Assembly: GCA_029863525.1 (NCBI GenBank)
Contig: JAOTVL010000008.1
Coordinates: 1 to 47,641 of the forward strand
Reading direction: 5' to 3'
Source: Gemmatimonadota bacterium
Lineage (GTDB): Bacteria; Gemmatimonadota; Gemmatimonadetes; Longimicrobiales; Gaopeijiaceae
Length of the DNA: 47,641 nucleotides
Of this stretch, positions 36,172-45,680 are shown one piece after another; position 1 is the first letter of the stretch, and each line of letters opens with the position of its first letter. The translations under genes and the position numbers were made by a program. Below the pieces are notes generated by a model. That model was not told the DNA's origin. It did no database searches and worked only from the letters and a program-made list of their open reading frames with translations.

Positions 36172-37722
36172 TCACTCCCATTCGATTGTGGCAGGGGGCT
36201 TGGAGCTGATGTCGTACGTGACGCGGTTCACACCCTTGACCTCGTTGATGATCCGCGTCGAGATCCGCCCCAGGACGTCGTGGGGAAAGGGGTACCAATC
36301 GGCGGTCATGCCATCGCGTGACGTCACGGCCCGTAGCGCGAGAACGTTCTCATATGTGCGGGCGTCGCCCATGACGCCGACCGACTGCACCGGAAGCAAA
36401 ACCGCGAAGGCCTGCCAGATCGAATCGTAGAGACCGGCGCTCCGGATCTCGTCCAGGTAGATGGCGTCGGCCTCCCGGAGGACGTGGAGCCGTTCCTTGG
36501 TGATTTCGCCGATGATACGGATGGCTAGGCCGGGCCCGGGAAACGGGTGGCGACCGACGAAGTGCTGCGGCAAGCCGAGCTCGCGGCCGACCGCGCGCAC
36601 CTCGTCCTTGAATAGCTCGCGTAGCGGCTCGACGAGGTCGAACGGCACGTCTTCGGGGAGACCGCCGACGTTGTGGTGCGACTTGATGGTGACCGAAGGC
36701 CCGCCGGCCGACACCGACTCGATGACGTCCGGGTAGAGCGTCCCCTGCACGAGGTACGTGGCACCGGTACCCTCGCGTGACGCAGTCGCGTCGAAGACCT
36801 CGATGAAGCGCTTGCCGATCGCCTTCCGCTTGGCCTCCGGATCCACGATGCCCTCGAGGTCGGAGAGAAAGAGCTCGGAGGCGTCCTCGACGACGAGGTT
36901 CAGGTCGTAATGGGACCGGAACATCGTCTCGACTTGCGGCCGTTCGTCTTTTCGAAGCAGCCCGTGGTCGACGAAGATGCAGGTCAGCCGGTCGCCGATC
37001 GCGCGATGGACGAGGAGAGCCGCAACGGAGGAGTCGACCCCGCCCGAGAGCCCGCAGATCGCGGTCGCGTCGCCGATCTGCTCCCGGATCTTCTCCACGG
37101 TGTCTTCCACGAAGGCACCCGCGGTCCACGTGGGCCGGCAGCCGGCCACCTCGAAGAGGAAGTTCGAGAGGATCTCGTCGCCGCGCTGTGTGTGGGCCAC
37201 CTCGGGGTGGAACTGCACCCCATAGATCGGACGGTCGGTCGCGCGGAACGCGGCCGTGGGAAGCGTCTGCGTGGAGCCGATCCGCTCGTATCCTTCGGGA
37301 GGTACGTCCACGTGGTCACCGTGGGAACACCACACGGTCGTTTCGGACCCCGGCTCGAAGCCGACGAACAGCCCGTCGCCGGTCTCCACCGTGAGCTCGG
37401 CCCGGCCATATTCACGATGACCGTGTTGGACCTTGGCTCCCTCCATGTCCGCGATGAGCTGCATCCCGTAGCAGATCCCGAGCAACGGGATCCCCGAGGT
37501 GAGCAGCTCGGGGTGGGCACTCGGCACATCCTCGTCGTAGACCGAGTTCGGGCCCCCGGAGAGGATCACCGCCTTGGGGTTCCACTCGAGAATCCACTCC
37601 ATCGACCGCGTCGGTGGGTGGATCTCACAGTACACGCTCTCCTCTCGAATCCGCCGCGCGATGAGCTGCGTGAATTGGGAGCCGAAGTCGAGGATCAGGA
37701 CGCGATCGTGCTCGTGACTCAT
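36172..37722 (-). CDS. guaA: GMP synthase (glutamine-hydrolysing)
   Basis: The 516-residue two-domain enzyme converts XMP to GMP using glutamine. The N-terminal class I glutamine amidotransferase has Cys84 (GICYGMQL) and the His172/Glu174 pair (FHPEVAHT). The ATP pyrophosphatase has the PP-loop SGGVDSS (226-232), and a C-terminal dimerisation region ends in [17 protein letters not shown], a GuaA hallmark. The length matches the E. coli enzyme (525). ATG 37722 gives the family N-terminus ([21 protein letters not shown]). It is 31 bp after lysA on the same strand. Confidence 0.97.
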   Translation of the reverse strand: MSHEHDRVLILDFGSQFTQLIARRIREESVYCEIHPPTRSMEWILEWNPKAVILSGGPNSVYDEDVPSAHPELLTSGIPLLGICYGMQLIADMEGAKVQHGHREYGRAELTVETGDGLFVGFEPGSETTVWCSHGDHVDVPPEGYERIGSTQTLPTAAFRATDRPIYGVQFHPEVAHTQRGDEILSNFLFEVAGCRPTWTAGAFVEDTVEKIREQIGDATAICGLSGGVDSSVAALLVHRAIGDRLTCIFVDHGLLRKDERPQVETMFRSHYDLNLVVEDASELFLSDLEGIVDPEAKRKAIGKRFIEVFDATASREGTGATYLVQGTLYPDVIESVSAGGPSVTIKSHHNVGGLPEDVPFDLVEPLRELFKDEVRAVGRELGLPQHFVGRHPFPGPGLAIRIIGEITKERLHVLREADAIYLDEIRSAGLYDSIWQAFAVLLPVQSVGVMGDARTYENVLALRAVTSRDGMTADWYPFPHDVLGRISTRIINEVKGVNRVTYDISSKPPATIEWE

Positions 37723-37753
37723 GCGCTCTCTTGTTTCAAGGCGGGCAGGTGGG

Positions 37754-39025
37754 TCATGACGGCTCTTCCTCGCCCCGGATCAGGTCTTCGAACGTCTCTC
37801 GGCGGCGCGCGAGGCTCACAAGGTCGCCGTCGACCATGACCTCTGCGGGCCGCAGCCGGCCGTTGTAGTTGGACGCCATCGCAAAGCCGTAGGCTCCGAC
37901 GGTTCGCACGGCGAGGAGATCGCCCGCGTCCGGCATCGGCATCGAACGGTCGAGCGCGAGGAAGTCGCCGGTCTCGCAAATGGGACCGACGACGTCGACG
38001 GTCGCCACGTCGCGCCCGCTCGGGTCGGCCACCAGGTCCACCGAGTGATAGCCCCCGTAGTGGCTCGGCCGTATGAGCTCGCTCATGCCCCCGTCGACGA
38101 TGACGAACGTCTTCGTCGGCGTGTGCTTCACGTACTGGACGCGGGTGAGAAGGACACCCGCTTCGCCGACCAGCGAACGCCCGGGCTCGAGGAGGAGCTT
38201 GAGGCCGGCGGCCCTCACGCGGGGCACCACGTCTCGCGCGAGCGCACCCAGGTCCATGCCGGGCCGGTCATCGTAACTGATCCCGTAGCCGCCCCCGATG
38301 TCGAGGTACTCCAGCTCGATGCCGTCGGCTTTCAGAGCGCTCACGAGGCTCAGGACGCGATCGATTGCGCGCACGTAGGGTTCGGGCTCCACGATCTGCG
38401 ACCCGATGTGCACATCGATGCCGATTGGATCGAGGTGCGGGCGCTCGCGGGCCCAGCGGTACAGCTCGGGAGCCTCCGCCCACGGCACACCGAACTTCGT
38501 GTCGGCGTGGCCGGTACGGGTATATGCATGGGGCGTGTCCGCGAGCACGTCGGGATTGACGCGCACTCCGAAGGGCGCACGGGTCCCTCGTTCGCCCGCG
38601 ACCGCGTCGATCGTCTCGAGCTCGCTCCGGCTTTCGACGTTGAAAGCCATGATCCGTTCGTCCAGGGCGTATCCGATTTCACCCTCCGTCTTGCCCACAC
38701 CCGCGAAGACCATCCGCTCGGCGGGAATGCCGGCTCGAATCGCGCGAAAGAGCTCGCCTCCACTGGTGATGTCCGCTCCGCACCCCATCGTGCCGAGGGC
38801 ATGCAGGAGCATGAGATTCCCGTTCGCTTTGACCGAGTAGGCCAAGAGATGGTCCACCTCCGCAAACGCAGATCGGAACAGCGCAACTCGCCCTCGAATC
38901 GACGCGAGATTATAGACGTAGAGTGGTGTCCCAAAACGACGTGCAAGCTCTTCCGCGGCGACTTGCCCGCAGTGGAGCTCCCCCTCGATACGGGGGAAGG
39001 GACCCGTCAGTAGGCTCTGGCCCAA
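37754..39025 (-). CDS. lysA: Diaminopimelate decarboxylase
   Basis: The 423-residue PLP enzyme decarboxylates meso-DAP to lysine. The alanine-racemase-like barrel has Lys66 (YSVKANGN), [29 protein letters not shown] and a C-terminal [10 protein letters not shown] that supplies the catalytic Cys and Glu. The start is uncertain: TTG 39025 has GGAGGT immediately upstream (3-nt gap). CTG 39010 would overlap the proS stop as CTGA and gives an N-terminus closer to the family average. ATG 39064 lies well inside proS. It is between proS and guaA on the same strand, and a DapL-like aminotransferase is also encoded in the window. Confidence 0.93.
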   Translation of the reverse strand: MGQSLLTGPFPRIEGELHCGQVAAEELARRFGTPLYVYNLASIRGRVALFRSAFAEVDHLLAYSVKANGNLMLLHALGTMGCGADITSGGELFRAIRAGIPAERMVFAGVGKTEGEIGYALDERIMAFNVESRSELETIDAVAGERGTRAPFGVRVNPDVLADTPHAYTRTGHADTKFGVPWAEAPELYRWARERPHLDPIGIDVHIGSQIVEPEPYVRAIDRVLSLVSALKADGIELEYLDIGGGYGISYDDRPGMDLGALARDVVPRVRAAGLKLLLEPGRSLVGEAGVLLTRVQYVKHTPTKTFVIVDGGMSELIRPSHYGGYHSVDLVADPSGRDVATVDVVGPICETGDFLALDRSMPMPDAGDLLAVRTVGAYGFAMASNYNGRLRPAEVMVDGDLVSLARRRETFEDLIRGEEEPS

Positions 39026-40467
39026 GCCACCTCCGCCACCGAGTCGCCGTGGCCCGACACGCATTTCGTGGGAGTCTCCGGCGACCGGAATTCCTCTCCC
39101 AGAAGCACGCGGGGTGTGGCCTTGGTCCGCTCCTTGACCGCGTCTTCGACCGCCGGATCACCGCTCCACCCGGTCATGACGAACCCGGCCCCGCCGTCGA
39201 GCGCTTCCGCGAGCTCCTCGATGCTGTTCACTCCACGCACGGTGTTCGCGTCCCTGCGGGCAACGGCCGCGCCGCGGAGCTCGACTTGGAACGCATCGAG
39301 CCGCTCCGGCAGCTCGGCGATCGCCTGCGCCTCCGGCAGGAACTCCTTTCGCTTCGCACCCTCGGGTGTGAGACGGCGTGCCAAGGCGAGTTGACCCTGC
39401 TCCAGATCGCGGGGACCGACCTCGATGCGGAACGGCACGCCTTTCCTCTCCCACTCGTAATACTTGGAACCTGGCGAGAGATGCTCGCGCGCATCGAGCT
39501 TCACGCGCACACCTTGCCCCCTGAGGCGCGCGGCCACCTCGTCGGCCTTCTCGAGCACGGGCCCGGTGGTGTCGCCCCGAAGAATGGGCACGATCACCAC
39601 CTGTGTCGGCGCGAGCTTGGGCGGAAGCACCAGGCCGGCGTCGTCGCCATGCGTCATCACGAGGCCGCCGACGAGACGTGTCGAAACGCCCCACGAGGTG
39701 TTCCAGGCGTACTCCTCCTGGCCCTCCTCCGACTGGAACTTCAGGTCGAACTGTTTCGCGAAGTTCTGACCGAGGAAGTGTGACGTGCCCGCCTGGAGCG
39801 CCTTGTTGTCCTGCATGAGCGCCTCGAGGGCGTAGGTCCGCACCGCGCCGGCGAAGCGCTCCGAGTCCGTCTTCAGCCCCGTGAGCGGCGGCATTCCCAT
39901 CCACTCCTCCATGAAGCGGCGGTACAGGCCCAAGATCAGGAGCGTCTCCTCCTCGGCCTCCTCCGGCGTTGCGTGCGCCGTATGTCCCTCCTGCCAGAGG
40001 AACTCCGACGTGCGCAGGAAGAGCCTCGTGCGCATCTCCCACCGCATGACGTTGGCCCACTGGTTCATGAGCACAGGCAAGTCACGGTAGCTCTGCACCC
40101 ACTTGGAGTACATCGAGTAGATGATCGTCTCGGAGGTGGGCCGGATCGCGTAGGGCTCCTCGAGCTCCTTGCCGCCGCCCTGCGTCACGACCGCGAGCTC
40201 GGGGGCGAAGCCCTCGATGTGGTCCTTTTCCCTTTCGATGAAGCTCATCGGAATGAGCAGCGGAAAGTAGGCATTCTCATGCCCCGTCTCCTTGAACATG
40301 TCGTCCAGAGCTCGTTGCATGAGCTCCCATATCCCGTATCCCCACGGGCGTATGACCATGCTTCCGCGGACGGGCGAGTAGTCCGCCAGCTCGGCCCTCA
40401 GAACCACCTCGTTGTACCAGTTCGCGAAATCCTCCGCGCGCGTGGTCAGCTTCTTCTCGTCAGCCAT
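39007..40467 (-). CDS. proS: Prolyl-tRNA synthetase, archaeal/eukaryotic type
   Basis: The 486-residue class II synthetase charges tRNA-Pro. The catalytic core includes GSMVIRPWGYGIWELMQ (motif 1 region), RPTSETIIYSMYSKW, and RWEMRTRLFLRTSEFLWQEGHTAHA (motif 2). SWGVSTRLVGGLVMTHGDDAGLVLPP (motif 3) follows, and the C-terminal anticodon domain ends in Tyr. No inserted editing domain is present, which fits the shorter archaeal/eukaryotic-type (ProS3) rather than E. coli-type enzyme. ATG 40467 follows GGAAGGGG and overlaps the end of the small membrane protein gene by 8 nt. Confidence 0.95.
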   Translation of the reverse strand: MADEKKLTTRAEDFANWYNEVVLRAELADYSPVRGSMVIRPWGYGIWELMQRALDDMFKETGHENAYFPLLIPMSFIEREKDHIEGFAPELAVVTQGGGKELEEPYAIRPTSETIIYSMYSKWVQSYRDLPVLMNQWANVMRWEMRTRLFLRTSEFLWQEGHTAHATPEEAEEETLLILGLYRRFMEEWMGMPPLTGLKTDSERFAGAVRTYALEALMQDNKALQAGTSHFLGQNFAKQFDLKFQSEEGQEEYAWNTSWGVSTRLVGGLVMTHGDDAGLVLPPKLAPTQVVIVPILRGDTTGPVLEKADEVAARLRGQGVRVKLDAREHLSPGSKYYEWERKGVPFRIEVGPRDLEQGQLALARRLTPEGAKRKEFLPEAQAIAELPERLDAFQVELRGAAVARRDANTVRGVNSIEELAEALDGGAGFVMTGWSGDPAVEDAVKERTKATPRVLLGEEFRSPETPTKCVSGHGDSVAEVAWARAY

Positions 40468-40798
40468 CGTCCCCTTCCCGTGACGCGGAGATCCGGCGCG
40501 CGTCCTCGCGCTCCTCCCGCTTGATCTTGATGATCGCGATGGTGCCTGGGACCACGAAGAGCAGGATCGATGCTCCGATCCACGTCGCCCGGAAGTCCCA
40601 CCCGGCGATTCCTTCGAGTAGCCAGGCGATGATCCAGCCCGCGACCGTGGCGAGAACGGCGCCACCGAAGAAGATCACCCATTCGAGGATGTCGAGGCGA
40701 CGGATCGCGCGTTGCGCCACCGCTCGAGTGAGTTCGGCGGCCTCGCGCTCGGCACGGCTCTGACCCGACTCGTTCCGTTCGTCCATGCCCGCGCTCAC
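40460..40798 (-). CDS. Small two-TM membrane protein
   Basis: The 112-residue product has an acidic/charged N-terminus (about 1-37) and two transmembrane segments (about 39-62 and 71-93), then a charged tail rich in Glu and Arg. No family is recognised. The start is GTG 40798, overlapping the hisS stop as GTGA; GGAG lies upstream. An internal ATG (40786) is an alternative. It is flanked by hisS and proS, so it is likely co-translated with both, but no role can be inferred. Confidence 0.6.
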   Translation of the reverse strand: MSAGMDERNESGQSRAEREAAELTRAVAQRAIRRLDILEWVIFFGGAVLATVAGWIIAWLLEGIAGWDFRATWIGASILLFVVPGTIAIIKIKREEREDARRISASREGDDG

Positions 40799-42078
40799 GT
40801 CAGCTCCGACAGGCTCACGTCGACCTCTTGGCCCGTACTCATGTCGCGTGCCACGATACAGCCTCGCTCCAGCTCGTCCGGTCCAAGCAGCAGGACCGTC
40901 TTCGCGCCTTCACGCGTCGCCGCCTTCATTTGCTTCGCGACGCCCTGGTCGCGAAGCGCGTACGCGACCGAATGCCCACGATCGCGAAGTACATGGGCGA
41001 TCCGGAGGGTCTCGGGGCGCTGAGCCTCGGTCACCGGCACCATGAAGTAGTCCAGCTCGGGCGCATGTTCGGGCACGAGACCCCGTTCGTCGAGGAGCTC
41101 ACCGAGCACGACGTCGCCCATCCCGAACCCGACGGCGGGAAGCGGCTCGCCGCCCACCAGTTCCAACAGCCGATCGTAGCGACCGCCGCCGCAGATGGCG
41201 CGAAGCTCCCCCTGGCGGTCGAACAGCTCGAACACGATGCCCGTGTAATACGCCAGTCCCCGCACGATCTTGAGGTCGATCTCCACGAAGTCGCCGAGCC
41301 CCATGGCTGAGAGCATGCCGACGTACTCGCGCAGCCGGTCGACGGCGCTCGAGACCGCCTCGTCGTCCCCGAACTTTTCGGAAAGCGCGGTGAGGTCCGT
41401 GTTGCCGAGAACGTCTCGGAGCATAGCGATCTGTGCGCCGTCGAGGCCCACATCGGCGCGCAACAGCTCCGCGGACTTCTCGTCGGGTATCCGTTCGATC
41501 TTGTCGATGACCCCGAACGCGGCGGCCATCCGGTCGTCCGCGACCCCGACCGCGCGCAGCAGCGCGTTCAACAGCCGCCGGTCGGAGACACGAGCGGCGA
41601 AGTCGGCAGAGCCGAGACCCAGCTCCCTCAGCCCGTCGATCGCGACGGCGACGACCTCTGCGTCCGCCGCGACACCACCCTCACCCACGATGTCGACGTT
41701 CCACTGGAAGTGCTCGCGAAGTCGGCCCCTCTGCTGTCGCTCGTAACGAAACAGCTGAGGCATGGAGAACCAACGGATCGGCTTGCTCATTCCCCGACTA
41801 CGGTCCCCGAGGATCCGTGCCAACGAGGGCGTCATCTCGGGGCGGAGCGCGACCTCCCTGTCACCCCTGTCCACGAAGTGGTACAACTGGCCGACGATCT
41901 CCTCGCCGCTCTTTTCCACGTATAGGTCGAGAGACTCGAGCGGCGGACCGTCATACTCCGAAAAGCCGTAGCGCCGCGAGACGCGGCGCCACGAGTTCTG
42001 GATATGAGAGCGTAGGGCGAAGTCTTCCGGCGGAAAATCCCGAAACCCCGGTAGCTTCGCGAAGTCCGAGGTAGCCAT
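40795..42078 (-). CDS. hisS: Histidyl-tRNA synthetase
   Basis: The 427-residue class II synthetase charges tRNA-His. The N-terminus LPGFRDFPPED is the HisRS opening. ALRPEMTPSLAR contributes motif 2-side residues and RYERQQRGRLREHFQ is motif 2 proper. GLAYYTGIVFEL is the HisRS-specific A motif, and GGGRYDRLLELVGG and AVGFGMGD are motif 3. A C-terminal anticodon domain follows. ATG 42078 gives full length. It leads a chain of GTGA and 8-nt overlaps into the small membrane gene and proS. Confidence 0.97.
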   Translation of the reverse strand: MATSDFAKLPGFRDFPPEDFALRSHIQNSWRRVSRRYGFSEYDGPPLESLDLYVEKSGEEIVGQLYHFVDRGDREVALRPEMTPSLARILGDRSRGMSKPIRWFSMPQLFRYERQQRGRLREHFQWNVDIVGEGGVAADAEVVAVAIDGLRELGLGSADFAARVSDRRLLNALLRAVGVADDRMAAAFGVIDKIERIPDEKSAELLRADVGLDGAQIAMLRDVLGNTDLTALSEKFGDDEAVSSAVDRLREYVGMLSAMGLGDFVEIDLKIVRGLAYYTGIVFELFDRQGELRAICGGGRYDRLLELVGGEPLPAVGFGMGDVVLGELLDERGLVPEHAPELDYFMVPVTEAQRPETLRIAHVLRDRGHSVAYALRDQGVAKQMKAATREGAKTVLLLGPDELERGCIVARDMSTGQEVDVSLSELT

Positions 42079-42186
42079 CAGCCGGTCGCTGGAGACGTAC
42101 GGGCGGTCGCGTGCTTGGGCGCGGAATCTAGCCGCGCGGGAAGAGAGTTCAACCGAGACGAGACATGGCGTATCGGCCGCCGAGCC

Positions 42187-43551
42187 CTAGGTCTCGAGTG
42201 GGTCGAGCCCCAAGACGCTCATGGCCGAGCCCACGGTATGCACCGATCCGGTCACGACCACCGTGCCGCTTCCCGCGCGCGCCCGGGCTCGCTCGAGTGC
42301 CTCAAGGAAGTCCTCCACGACACGGACCACGGTGAGCGCGTCGACGACATCGGCCGCCTCGACGGGATTCCAGCGTCGCTCGACGGGCGCGGACGGCGGC
42401 TGGGTCAAGAACGCCGCGTCCATCCGGGACAAGATCGGCGGTAGCATCCTCTGCCAGTCTTTGTCGCCGAGCACGCCGATCAGACCCACCAAGGGGCGGG
42501 GCAAGTCCAGGCGGTCGATCGTGTCGACGAGCGAGAGAATGCCCGCAGTATTGTGAGCCACGTCGAAGAGCCACGTGCGTCCCTCGAGGATCTTCACCTC
42601 GTCCCGGCCGTGGTAGCGCACCCCCGCGATCCCTTCCACGATCTCCACCTCATTCGGACGCCACCGATCCCCGAGTTGCTCGAGCACCGCGACCGCGAGT
42701 ACTGCGTTGGACGCCTGATGAAGGCCGACGAGTGGCGTGCGCAGGTGGAGCGACCCCCACCGCTCGCTCGTGGCCACGAGCGAAGTGTGGTCGCTCTCCA
42801 CCTCGACGAGCGTCGGATCGGGCGCGGCGACCGCAACGAACGGGGCTCCACGCTCCCGGGCGATGTCCTGCAGGACCGCCCGAATCGCCGGATCGGCTTC
42901 GGCCGTCACGAACGGCACGCCGGTCTTGATGATGCCCCCCTTCTCACGCGCGATCTGCTCGAGCGTCTCGCCCAGGTAGTCGGCGTGGTCCATCGCAACG
43001 TTGGTCACCGCTGTGACCTCTGGGCGGATCACGTTCGTCGAGTCCAGTCGGCCGCCCAGGCCGACCTCCAGGACCGCGATCTCGACACCCTTCTCTCGAA
43101 ATGCGTGCATGGCCAGGACCGTCACCGCCTCGAAGAACGTGAGACCGTAGCCCAGCACCGCTGCGCGCACATCATCGGCGTATGCCGTGAGGTCGGCATC
43201 CGAGAGCGCCGTTCCGTCGACGAGCATCCGCTCGCGGAACGAAATCAGATGCGGCGAAGTGTAGCCGCCCGTCCGATGGCCCGATCGCGTGAGCACCGAA
43301 GCCACGGTCGAGGTGACGGATCCCTTACCGTTGGTGCCGCCAACGTGCACGGTGACGTACGAGAGATGCGGGTCTCCGAGCGATGCCAGCGCGCGCTCCG
43401 TCCGCTCCAGGCCCCAATGCACGCCGGTTGGAAGCGCCGGGAAGAGCCGGCCGACGAGTGGATCGGCGAAGGGCCGATCCAACCGCTCGGGCGTCGGGAC
43501 GGGCTGCGCCCGGGTTGCGCTCTTCACCGACGAGTCGGTCAGGGGCGCCAC
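42187..43551 (-). CDS. folC: Bifunctional folylpolyglutamate/dihydrofolate synthase
   Basis: The 454-residue Mur-ligase-like enzyme adds glutamate to folates. The P-loop VGGTNGKGSV is present, followed by YTSPHLISFRERM, EVGLGGRLDSTNVI (omega loop and metal site), and NVAMDHADYLGETLEQIAREKGGI. The C-terminal domain contains FDVAHNTAG and VLGDKDW. The N-terminal about 45 residues before the WGLERTERAL segment are longer than usual. The start is listed as GTG 43551, with no good ribosome binding site; GTG 43527 is an alternative. It overlaps the end of accD by 13 nt. Confidence 0.93.
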   Translation of the reverse strand: MAPLTDSSVKSATRAQPVPTPERLDRPFADPLVGRLFPALPTGVHWGLERTERALASLGDPHLSYVTVHVGGTNGKGSVTSTVASVLTRSGHRTGGYTSPHLISFRERMLVDGTALSDADLTAYADDVRAAVLGYGLTFFEAVTVLAMHAFREKGVEIAVLEVGLGGRLDSTNVIRPEVTAVTNVAMDHADYLGETLEQIAREKGGIIKTGVPFVTAEADPAIRAVLQDIARERGAPFVAVAAPDPTLVEVESDHTSLVATSERWGSLHLRTPLVGLHQASNAVLAVAVLEQLGDRWRPNEVEIVEGIAGVRYHGRDEVKILEGRTWLFDVAHNTAGILSLVDTIDRLDLPRPLVGLIGVLGDKDWQRMLPPILSRMDAAFLTQPPSAPVERRWNPVEAADVVDALTVVRVVEDFLEALERARARAGSGTVVVTGSVHTVGSAMSVLGLDPLET

Positions 43552-44387
43552 CCCGCGTGCTGATGTCGAAGAATGGTTGCGACCATCTCCTTCATCTCAC
43601 GCCGGTCGACCACGCGATCGACCATCCCGTGCTCCTCCAGGAACTCTGCCCGCTGGAAGCCCTTCGGGAGCTCCTGCTTGATGGTTTCCTCGATCACCCT
43701 CGGGCCCGCGAATCCGACGAGCGCCTCCGGCTCGGCGAGGTTGACGTCTCCGAGCATGGCGTAGGAGGCGGTCACACCACCCGTGGTCGGGTGTGTCAGG
43801 ATCGAGATGAACGGGATGGAGGCGTCATGCAGCCGAGCGAGCACGGTCGCCGTCTTCGCCATCTGCATCAGGGAGTAGATCCCCTCCTGCATCCGAGCCC
43901 CGCCCGAGGCGCTGACGATGAGGAACGGTCGCGCCTCCTCGAGGGCAACGCGCCCGGCACGGGCGATTTTCTCGCCCACCACGGAGCCCATCGAGCCACC
44001 GATGAACGAAAAGTCCATGACCGACAGCACCACCTCGATGCCGTCGAGCTCACCGGTGCCGCACAGCACGGCCTCGGATTTGCCCTTCGCCTCCGCGGCG
44101 GCGATTCGCTCCGGATACGGCTTGGAGTCCACGAATCCGAGTGGATCGGACGCGCGCAGGTCGGCATCCATTTCCTCGAATGTGTCGGAGTCGATGAGCA
44201 GCTCCACGTAGGTCTCGGCGGAGATGCGCAGGTGGTAGCCGCAGTCGGGGCACACGTTGAAGTTCTGCGCGAGCCGCTCGCGGTAGAGAATCTCACCGCA
44301 GCCCTTGCACTTGTCGAAGACGTCGGTGGGGACGTCGCGACGGTCCTGCGCCTTGAGGGGCTTCTTGTCCTTTCGGAACCAGGCCAT
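43539..44387 (-). CDS. accD: Acetyl-CoA carboxylase carboxyltransferase beta subunit
   Basis: The 282-residue subunit joins AccA to transfer carboxyl from biotin to acetyl-CoA, committing to fatty-acid synthesis. An N-terminal zinc ribbon with Cys27, Cys30, Cys46 and Cys49 precedes the crotonase-type carboxyltransferase core (FIGGSMGSVVGEK, SASGGARMQEG, THPTTGGVTASYAMLGDV, GFAGPRVIEETI). ATG 44387 follows AGGAG and gives the standard N-terminus (MAWFRKDKK). The upstream frame to 44432 would add 15 residues. It sits between rodA (48-bp gap) and folC (13-nt overlap). Confidence 0.97.
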   Translation of the reverse strand: MAWFRKDKKPLKAQDRRDVPTDVFDKCKGCGEILYRERLAQNFNVCPDCGYHLRISAETYVELLIDSDTFEEMDADLRASDPLGFVDSKPYPERIAAAEAKGKSEAVLCGTGELDGIEVVLSVMDFSFIGGSMGSVVGEKIARAGRVALEEARPFLIVSASGGARMQEGIYSLMQMAKTATVLARLHDASIPFISILTHPTTGGVTASYAMLGDVNLAEPEALVGFAGPRVIEETIKQELPKGFQRAEFLEEHGMVDRVVDRREMKEMVATILRHQHAGWRP

Positions 44388-44435
44388 GGGACTCCTGTCG
44401 AGTCGGGAGGGCCGCGCCGGCAGGTGCGACACTGT

Positions 44436-45680
44436 TCAGGAGGGCTCGTGCGCGACCCGGACGGCGACGGCCACCGCCACCCAAGACATGAACAAAAAGG
44501 TCCCGCCATAGCTCACGAACGGCAGCGGGATCCCCGTGATCGGCACGACGCCGACCGTCATGCCGATGTTGACGAAAACGTGGACCAACCAGGCCCCGAA
44601 GATACCGAGCAGCACGAGGCCGGCAAAGGGCTGGCTCTCGCCCACGCCCTCCGCCATGCGGACGAGCCGGGTCAGCACGTAGGCGAAGGCCAGGATAGCC
44701 AGGGCCGTACCCACGAAGCCCAACTCTTCGCCCACCACGCTGAAGATGAAGTCGGTGTGCTGTTCGGGAAGAAAGTCGAGGCGTTTCTGGCTGCCCAAGG
44801 TGAAGCCCTTGCCTCCGAAACCGCCACTCCCGACCGCAACCTTCGACTGGATGACCTGATAGCCTGCGCCCCTCGCGTCGACCTCCGGGTCGAGGAAGAC
44901 CAAGATCCGGTTCCGTTGGTACGCGGCGAGCGAATTCCACAACGGCGTCGAGATGGTGGCCGTCGCGAAATTGGCGAGCACGACCATGACGGACTCGAAG
45001 AGGAACAGCTTGTACCGGAAGAGGACGAGGAAGGCGATCACCGCCAAGATGTAGATCGACCAGACGCCGGTGTCGTACGACAAGAAAAGGCCAACCACGG
45101 GGCTGGCGACCAGAAGAAGCAGCCACACTGGAGTCGCCGCCCAGTAGAGCATGGCGAAGAGGATCCCGACGAACGCCATCGCGGTGCCCAGATCCGGCTG
45201 GAGCATGACCAGCCCGAGCGGCAGCGCGACGAGCGCTGCGGGCGGCACGAGGTCGCGCAACGACGTGAGGGCGGAGGTTCGTTGGGAGAGCATCATCGCG
45301 AGCGCCAGGATCGTCGCGAGCTTCGCGATCTCTGCGGGCTGAAAGCTGATGATGCCGAGGTCGATCCAGCTCCTCACACCCGTGGCCGTGCCCCTGCCCT
45401 CTCCGATGACGAGGGTCAGGGCCAACAAGACGAGGCTTACGACGTACGACGGAATCGCAGCCCATTCGATCCAGCGTAAGGGGACGCGTGAGATGATTGA
45501 GAACGACACCAAGGCCAACCCGAACCAGAGGCTCTGCCGTATCCATGCTTCGGCGGTGACCGGATTCGGGACGTGGACCTGGCCGGCCGAATAGATCATC
45601 GCGATGCCGAACAAGGAGAGCGCGATGATCGAGACCACCAACGGGGTATCGAGCGTCCAGCGGGCGAGGAGGCGGTTCAC
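44436..45680 (-). CDS. rodA: RodA peptidoglycan glycosyltransferase
   Basis: The 414-residue SEDS-family membrane protein polymerises lipid II with PBP2 in cell elongation. About ten transmembrane segments are seen, with QPAEIAKLATILALAMML, LQPDLGTAM, QSKVAVGSGGFGGKGF, LPEQHTDFIFSVVGEELGF and GIPLPFVSYGGT, all SEDS hallmarks. The Asp in the QPDLGTA segment matches the essential acidic residue. The start is GTG 45680, overlapping the mrdA stop as GTGA after a G-rich site. accD follows. Confidence 0.96.
   Translation of the reverse strand: MNRLLARWTLDTPLVVSIIALSLFGIAMIYSAGQVHVPNPVTAEAWIRQSLWFGLALVSFSIISRVPLRWIEWAAIPSYVVSLVLLALTLVIGEGRGTATGVRSWIDLGIISFQPAEIAKLATILALAMMLSQRTSALTSLRDLVPPAALVALPLGLVMLQPDLGTAMAFVGILFAMLYWAATPVWLLLLVASPVVGLFLSYDTGVWSIYILAVIAFLVLFRYKLFLFESVMVVLANFATATISTPLWNSLAAYQRNRILVFLDPEVDARGAGYQVIQSKVAVGSGGFGGKGFTLGSQKRLDFLPEQHTDFIFSVVGEELGFVGTALAILAFAYVLTRLVRMAEGVGESQPFAGLVLLGIFGAWLVHVFVNIGMTVGVVPITGIPLPFVSYGGTFLFMSWVAVAVAVRVAHEPS

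Noticed and set aside
43383-45479. A 698-codon plus-strand open frame opposite folC, accD and rodA.
   Set aside because: The minus-strand genes carry clear motifs; the plus frame is low-complexity His/Arg/Glu/Asp-rich with no recognisable domain.
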